From assembly GCA_023428365.1 (NCBI GenBank), contig JAEYYQ010000513.1:1-18893 (forward strand): a stretch of 18,893 bases of DNA, read 5' to 3'. Shown piece by piece: positions 14,808 to 18,893 of this stretch; position 1 is the stretch's first letter; each line of letters starts with the position of its first letter. The notes beneath the pieces are model-generated. The model was given only the letters and a program-made list of their open reading frames with translations, did no database searches and had not been told where the DNA came from. This DNA comes from Pseudomonadota bacterium. Lineage in GTDB: Bacteria; Pseudomonadota; Alphaproteobacteria; Rhizobiales; Hyphomicrobiaceae. The translations under genes were made by a program, and so were the position numbers.

Positions 14808-14830
14808 GGCGAGGCGGTGCGCACCTCGCC
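14808..14830. terminator. Hairpin between convergent VOC and aldolase genes
   Basis: GGCGAGG (14808-14814) pairs perfectly with CCTCGCC (14824-14830) around a 9-base loop. It sits between the VOC stop and the convergent aldolase stop. There is no U-rich tail, so intrinsic termination is uncertain, but the position suits a shared 3'-end structure. Confidence 0.5.
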
Positions 14831-14842
14831 GCTTGGCTCCAC

Positions 14843-15625
14843 TCAGTCCAGCGTACGCAGCGCCGTAGTGCGAGCCCGTCCTGCATTCATCAGCAGACTC
14901 AGGTCGCTGCCACTCAGGATCATTTTCACGCCCAAGCCGATGTAGTGGCGAAGTCCCTCGTCACTGTAGACGCCGCCCATACCGGCCCACTTTCCGTGCT
15001 TGCGGCATGCGGCGATCATCATTTGATAAGCTTCGGTGACGCGCGGGTGCATGAGTTCACCCGGAATGCCCATCTCGGCGGTGAGATCGTTCGTGCCAAT
15101 CAGGAGTACGTCGATCCCAGGAACGGCTGCGATCGCATCGGCATTGGCGATGGCCTCAGGCGTCTCCAACATGACAACCGTCAGCATATTCTTGTTCACG
15201 ATGGCTGAGGCTTCGGCCAATGGCAAGGCGGCAAATCCGAACTGCGGCAATGCACCTGTCACCGAGCGGTGCCCGTCGGGCGGATAACGCAGTCGATCGG
15301 CGATTTCACGCGCTTCCTCTGCCGTATCGACATGAGGCACGACGATCCCATATGCGCCGCCATCCAGCGCGCGGGTGGCCAAGTCGTACCGGCCCTTCGG
15401 CACACGGACGATGGGCGAAATGCCTGCGCTCAATGCCGCGACGGAGATTTGCACGGCCGTATCGAGCGCCATCGCGCCGTGTTCCAGATCGATGAACAGC
15501 CAGTCGAACCCGGAGGTCTTCATGGCGCTGGCAATGTCGACGGTTCGCGCCTGGCGTAAACCGATGCCAATCGCCAGTTCGCCTTTTTCAAGTCGTTCAC
15601 GGGCCGGATTGGGGAATTCAGGCAT
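14843..15625 (-). CDS. HpcH/HpaI-type class II aldolase
   Basis: This 260-residue pyruvate-type class II aldolase would cleave or form 2-keto-3-deoxy- or 4-hydroxy-2-oxo-acids in the cytoplasm. It shows FIDLEHG with the base His49, VRVP with Arg74 (pyruvate binding), ALDGGAYGIVVPHV, and metal ligands Glu154 (MLETPEA) and Asp180 (GTNDLT). The start at 15625 follows AGGAGG at 8 bases; the frame extends to 15661 without a better site. It is the kind of enzyme that finishes aromatic meta-cleavage or sugar-acid degradation, and the nearby VOC enzyme, on the opposite strand, would fit such a pathway. No pathway is proven. Confidence 0.9.
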   Translation of the reverse strand: MPEFPNPARERLEKGELAIGIGLRQARTVDIASAMKTSGFDWLFIDLEHGAMALDTAVQISVAALSAGISPIVRVPKGRYDLATRALDGGAYGIVVPHVDTAEEAREIADRLRYPPDGHRSVTGALPQFGFAALPLAEASAIVNKNMLTVVMLETPEAIANADAIAAVPGIDVLLIGTNDLTAEMGIPGELMHPRVTEAYQMMIAACRKHGKWAGMGGVYSDEGLRHYIGLGVKMILSGSDLSLLMNAGRARTTALRTLD

Positions 15626-15719
15626 TTGCTTTCGCCTCCTTGTCAGCGCTTCAGGCTGCACTGTGCTGCCAGCCAGCGCGCCAATGCAAGTGGCTCGGGA
15701 AGGATTGAACCGTGCGATC

Positions 15720-16187
15720 CTAGCGCCCGCCGGAAGCGCCTTCCTGCTCTACCGCGCGCTGCGTGCGTCTCACCGCCGCCTGAAGCTGAGCGAGTTTTTT
15801 CCGCACGCGGGCTTCCGCATCCCGGAAACAGTCGCGCTCTCGCTCGCGTCGCTGCGCGGCATCGTCGGTGGTCGTAGTGGCGGATTGCGCATTCGATGAT
15901 GTGGCGACAGCCTTCTGAACCAGCAAAGGTGTCTCGCGCGAATCCGCGGCGGCTTCTGTGTAGAGGCAGGCGGGCTCGTCGACCTTCGCCATCAGATGCG
16001 CACTCGGTTTGGGAACGGCTTTGGGCTGCGCCTGCTGTATCTCTGAGCGCGGAGCATGGGCATGGCAGCCTGCGATGAGAAGCGCTGTCAACGCGCAGGC
16101 TGCAAGGCTGGCAGCACGGCGATTATGATTGGTTTTGCCAACGTTGAAACAACGGCGCGAACGCCGGAGAGCCCCGAACTGACGCAT
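15720..16187 (-). CDS. Lipoprotein of unknown function
   Basis: The 155-residue protein has a basic N-region, a hydrophobic stretch and a lipobox LIAGC, so Cys41 should be lipidated and the protein anchored on the periplasmic side. The mature part starts with a proline- and alanine-rich linker and continues with a threonine-rich patch. It ends in a charged helical, possibly coiled-coil segment (ARVRKKLAQLQAAVRRTQRAVEQE). Two further cysteines could pair. The ATG at 16187 follows GAGGGA; the open frame starts at a GTG at 16214. The N-region of ~25 residues before the hydrophobic core is long for a lipoprotein, so the start may be imprecise. I recognise no family. Confidence 0.65.
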   Translation of the reverse strand: MRQFGALRRSRRCFNVGKTNHNRRAASLAACALTALLIAGCHAHAPRSEIQQAQPKAVPKPSAHLMAKVDEPACLYTEAAADSRETPLLVQKAVATSSNAQSATTTTDDAAQRRERERDCFRDAEARVRKKLAQLQAAVRRTQRAVEQEGASGGR

Positions 16188-16289
16188 CGATCCCTCGAAC
16201 TTTGCTCTCCCCACGGAGAGTTAATGCGAGGATTATGTTGAGATGTTGATCGCGATGCGGATGAGGCACAGCACGGTCGGGCCGGTGAA

Positions 16290-17024
16290 TTAAATGCCCC
16301 ACGTCTTGGCGGCGAAGGCCGGATAGGTTTCCGCAACCTGCCGCGCAACATCGGTGCGGAGAAGGGCCAGCGTATCGCCGTCCAGCATCGGCGTTGTGTG
16401 CGTGTCCGGCGTTTGCTCATAGTCAAATCCGGTCGCAGCGCGAACATCGTCCGTGTTCACGCCGGGATGCGTGGACTGAAGCCGGAATTGCCTTTTGGCT
16501 TTGTCAAAAGCGAATGTGCACAAACCTGTCACAAGTGCATACGGGCCGCCCGGTCGGTATTCATCTTCCGGCGACGTCCCGGCGGCGCTGATGAAATCTA
16601 CCTTCGGCACTAGTGTTCGCGGTGTATGCTCCTCGCGAAAAAGAATGACACGCGGGATCAGGTGATAGAGATAGGCCGATCCAAAGGAGCCGGGAAACCG
16701 CACTTTGCTGCGCGGATATTCTCCGAGGCCGACGAGATTGATGTTGGCCTGCCCATCGATCTGGCCACCCGAAAGAAAAAACGCATCGATGCGACCCTGG
16801 GCGGCGCAGTCGAATAGTTCCCGTCCGCCATCGGTAAACGGATTGTGCTGGCGGCTGCCAAGCAGGGATACATGCAACGCGCCACCCGAAAGCGCGCGCG
16901 CGAGCAACGCTGCAGAGCCCGGAATGGGAGAACTGGATCCGACGGCGACATGCCGAAGCCCAGCCAGCATCGGCGCGATTGCGCCGATCATGACCTCGGC
17001 CCGATGAAGATTTGCAGACGTCAC
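16290..17024 (-). CDS. CoA-transferase family I beta-subunit-like protein (GctB/IpdB type)
   Basis: The 244-residue protein aligns with the beta subunit of glutaconate-type CoA-transferases and with the IpdB ring-opening subunit. It shows VAVGSSSPIPGSAALLA near residues 27-43, the FLSGGQIDGQANINLVGLGEY block, KVRFPGSFGSA, and a C-terminal THPGVNTDDVRAATGFD. The position equivalent to the catalytic glutamate (VESG in the glutaconate enzyme) reads SLLG around residues 53-56, so classical CoA transfer is doubtful. No alpha subunit is in the window. Translation begins at a GTG whose last two bases plus A form the rarA stop (GTGA), which indicates translational coupling. The family is firm; the function is open. 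Confidence 0.85.
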   Translation of the reverse strand: MTSANLHRAEVMIGAIAPMLAGLRHVAVGSSSPIPGSAALLARALSGGALHVSLLGSRQHNPFTDGGRELFDCAAQGRIDAFFLSGGQIDGQANINLVGLGEYPRSKVRFPGSFGSAYLYHLIPRVILFREEHTPRTLVPKVDFISAAGTSPEDEYRPGGPYALVTGLCTFAFDKAKRQFRLQSTHPGVNTDDVRAATGFDYEQTPDTHTTPMLDGDTLALLRTDVARQVAETYPAFAAKTWGI

Positions 17025-18343
17025 GATCCCTCACGGCCTTGTTTTTTGCGGCGCAGGTCAGCCCAGTACGCCAATCGTTTGCGGACATCCCGTTCGAAGC
17101 CGCGCTCCGGCGGATCATAGAACTGATGGCGCCCCATGCTCTCCGGAAAATAATCCTGGCCGGAGAAGCCCTCGGCTGTGTCGTGATCGTAGTCATAGCC
17201 GGCGCCATAGCCCTCATCGGACATCAGGCGTGTCGGTGCGTTGAGGATGTGTTTCGGAGGGCTCACGCTGCCGCTGTCTTTCGCGGCACGCATAGCGGCT
17301 TTGTAGGCGACGTATGCGCCATTCGATTTCGGCGCGACGGCGAGATAGATCGTTGCCTGCGCCAGCGCCAATTCGCCTTCGGGGCTGCCGAGGAAGTCGA
17401 ACGCATCCTTGGCTGCCAATGCCTGCACGAGGGCCTGCGGATCGGCAAGGCCGATATCCTCCACGGCCATGCGCACGAGACGCCGCGCCAGAAACAGCCG
17501 ATCCTCGCCACCGTCCAGCATCCGCGCCAGCCAGTAAAGTGCGGCGTCAGGATCGGAACCGCGCACGGACTTATGCAGGGCGCTGATGAGATTGTAATGA
17601 CCGTCGCGCGACTTGTCGTAGCGCGGCGCACGACGCTGTACGAGTGTCGTCAGGGCATCGCGGGTGAGCGACTTGGCGCCTGTTGGAACGGCGGCGAAGA
17701 CTTCTTCGGCCAGATTCAGCACGGATCGGCCGTCACCATCCGACATGGCAAGCAATGCCGTACGAGCCTCCTGATCGAGAGGCAGCGGCCGGCCTTCTTC
17801 CTTTTCGGCGCGCTGCACGAGATCAGATAGAGCCTCCTCACCAAGCCGATGGAACACCAGCACGGCCGCGCGTGACAGAACAGCGGCATTGAGCTCGAAC
17901 GACGGGTTCTCGGTCGTCGCACCGACGAGGGTGATCGTCCCGTCCTCCATGTAGGGCAGGAAACTGTCTTGCTGCGCGCGATTGAAACGATGGATCTCGT
18001 CGATGAACAGCAGCGTCCCTTTGCCGGTCTGACGCAGTGTCTTCGCGCGGTCGAAGGCCTTTCGCAGATCCTGAACGCCTGAAAAAATCGCCGACAGTTG
18101 CTGGAATTCCAGATCCGTCTCGTGTGCGAGCAGCCGCGCGACGGTCGTCTTGCCACAACCGGGCGGGCCCCAGAGCACCATGCTTTGGAGCCGCCCCGAT
18201 TTGACCATACGTGTCAGCGTGCCTTCCGGCCCGACGAGATGATCTTGCCCGACAACCTCGCCGAGGCGCTGCGGGCGCAGTCGGTCAGCAAGCGGGCGCG
18301 GGGCCCGCTTCTCCAATCCGGCGGCTTGAAACAGGTTATCCAT
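17021..18343 (-). CDS. rarA: Replication-associated recombination protein A (RarA/MgsA), AAA+ ATPase
   Basis: This 440-residue AAA+ ATPase of the clamp-loader clade acts at stalled replication forks and in recombination; family members form tetramers and interact with SSB. Visible motifs are Walker A GPPGCGKTT (residues 59-67), Walker B LLFIDEIHRFN with Asp115-Glu116, sensor 1 GATTENPSF (141-149), and the RarA-specific C-terminal region (RRAPRYDKSRDGHYNLISALHKSVRGSDPDAALYWLARML and the KHILNAPT segment). Length is normal for the family. It follows the HtrA-like protease gene by 46 bases on the same strand and overlaps the CoA-transferase-like gene by 4 bases. The ribosome-binding site is weak (AGGACAA, about 10 bases upstream). 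Confidence 0.96.
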   Translation of the reverse strand: MDNLFQAAGLEKRAPRPLADRLRPQRLGEVVGQDHLVGPEGTLTRMVKSGRLQSMVLWGPPGCGKTTVARLLAHETDLEFQQLSAIFSGVQDLRKAFDRAKTLRQTGKGTLLFIDEIHRFNRAQQDSFLPYMEDGTITLVGATTENPSFELNAAVLSRAAVLVFHRLGEEALSDLVQRAEKEEGRPLPLDQEARTALLAMSDGDGRSVLNLAEEVFAAVPTGAKSLTRDALTTLVQRRAPRYDKSRDGHYNLISALHKSVRGSDPDAALYWLARMLDGGEDRLFLARRLVRMAVEDIGLADPQALVQALAAKDAFDFLGSPEGELALAQATIYLAVAPKSNGAYVAYKAAMRAAKDSGSVSPPKHILNAPTRLMSDEGYGAGYDYDHDTAEGFSGQDYFPESMGRHQFYDPPERGFERDVRKRLAYWADLRRKKQGREGS

Positions 18344-18389
18344 AGCAAGGCTATTGTCCTATCCGCCTCCGCCACCGCTGTCGAGGCCG

Positions 18390-18893
18390 TCAGGCCGCTT
18401 GGCGTTGTCGCTCCACAGCGCGGACGGTTACCTTATCGACCTTGCCGTCACGCAGAACTTCGAGGGTCAAGTCGCGCCCGATGCGATCCGCGCCAAGCAG
18501 CCGGATCAGATCGTCGGTTCCGGTGACAGCCGCACCATCAAGTGACAGGACGATATCACCTTCACGCACACCCGCGTCTGCGGCAGGGCCGCCCGAACTC
18601 ACCTCACCCACCCGAACAGCACGCGGCCCGGCCTGAAGCGCAAGCGCGATGCGTCTCGGCAGTGGCACGGTCTGGCCGGCAATACCGATATAGGCGCGCC
18701 GAACACGTCCATGCGCGATGAACTCGGTGACGACGAAGACAGCCGTGTTGCTGGCGACCGCAAAGCAGATGCCCTGCGCGCCGGCGATCATCGCGGTATT
18801 GATACCGACAACCTCGCCATTGGCCGCGACGAGCGGTCCGCCGGAGTTGCCCGGATTGAGGGCTGCATCCGTCTGGATGACGTCGTCGATCAG
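18390..18893 (-). CDS. HtrA/DegP-like serine protease, N-terminus outside the window
   Basis: This is the C-terminal 167 residues of a periplasmic S1C serine protease or chaperone. The frame is open to the window edge. The visible part begins [13 protein letters not shown] and runs into GNSGGPL, containing the catalytic serine; the His and Asp of the triad lie upstream, beyond base 18893. A single PDZ domain follows ([19 protein letters not shown], then [28 protein letters not shown]) to the C-terminus. An internal ATG at 18791 is not a start, because catalytic-domain sequence continues before it. It lies directly upstream of rarA on the same strand. Confidence 0.92.
   Translation of the reverse strand: MIDDVIQTDAALNPGNSGGPLVAANGEVVGINTAMIAGAQGICFAVASNTAVFVVTEFIAHGRVRRAYIGIAGQTVPLPRRIALALQAGPRAVRVGEVSSGGPAADAGVREGDIVLSLDGAAVTGTDDLIRLLGADRIGRDLTLEVLRDGKVDKVTVRAVERQRQAA

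Noticed and set aside
15691..15710. Minus-strand sequence resembling a tRNA 3' end (GTTCAATCCTTCCCGAGCCA)
   Set aside because: The T-stem does not pair, the T-loop is irregular, and the upstream tRNA-like GGTAGAGCAG is lipoprotein coding sequence. I consider it chance.
16205..16220. CTCTCC/GGAGAG hairpin between the CoA-transferase-like and lipoprotein genes
   Set aside because: The stem is only 6 bp with no T-run in the minus-strand direction; too weak to call a terminator.

Overview
The window comes from a GC-rich alphaproteobacterium. The order Hyphomicrobiales (Rhizobiales) is most likely, and a relative of Bradyrhizobium, Afipia or Rhodopseudomonas is plausible. This rests on gene content and protein style: an HtrA-type protease next to rarA, DUF1194, DUF454, TerC and single-Cys Prx6 proteins, and HxlR-controlled catabolic cassettes. 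No rRNA or other species marker is present. I recognise 23 protein genes, one of them cut by the right edge, and one tRNA-Ser(CGA). I see no transposase, integrase, phage gene or CRISPR array.

Left part (1-6.3 kb). A stand-alone arabinose-5-phosphate isomerase gene (kdsD/kpsF type) is followed, after a 327-nt gap, by a 1-Cys peroxiredoxin. The peroxiredoxin converges on a minus-strand cluster across a perfect 14-bp hairpin. That cluster runs DUF202 membrane protein, then cytosolic-looking arylsulfatase, then a Tat-exported HAD acid phosphatase. A separate exported protein of unknown function lies further upstream on the same strand.

Middle (6.3-8.8 kb). There is a TerC-family membrane protein with a likely terminator, an exported DUF1194 protein with a von Willebrand A-like metal site, and a convergent DUF454 membrane protein.

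Catabolic or detoxification part (8.9-15.7 kb). Two HxlR-family regulators each face a divergent two-gene cassette. The first pair is HxlR with an SCP2-like tail against an acyl-CoA dehydrogenase-fold flavoprotein plus an alpha/beta hydrolase. The second is a short HxlR against an NTF2/SnoaL-like protein plus a short-chain dehydrogenase. The tRNA-Ser gene lies between the two cassettes. The NTF2-like gene carries what looks like a recent amber codon six codons before its ancestral stop. Candidate operators are visible in both divergent regions. A small acidic protein, a VOC-fold enzyme and a convergent HpcH/HpaI-type aldolase follow.

Right part (15.7-18.9 kb, minus strand). In transcription order this is an HtrA-like protease (N-terminus outside the window), rarA, and a CoA-transferase beta-subunit-like protein whose GTG start overlaps the rarA stop (GTGA). 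A lipoprotein of unknown function comes next. The CoA-transferase-like protein has no alpha partner in the window and, by manual alignment, lacks the family's catalytic glutamate. The best leads for something undescribed are this rarA-coupled protein, the amber-truncated NTF2/SDR cassette with its tandem 10-bp repeats, and the DUF202-sulfatase-phosphatase operon. None of them is proven to be a new system.
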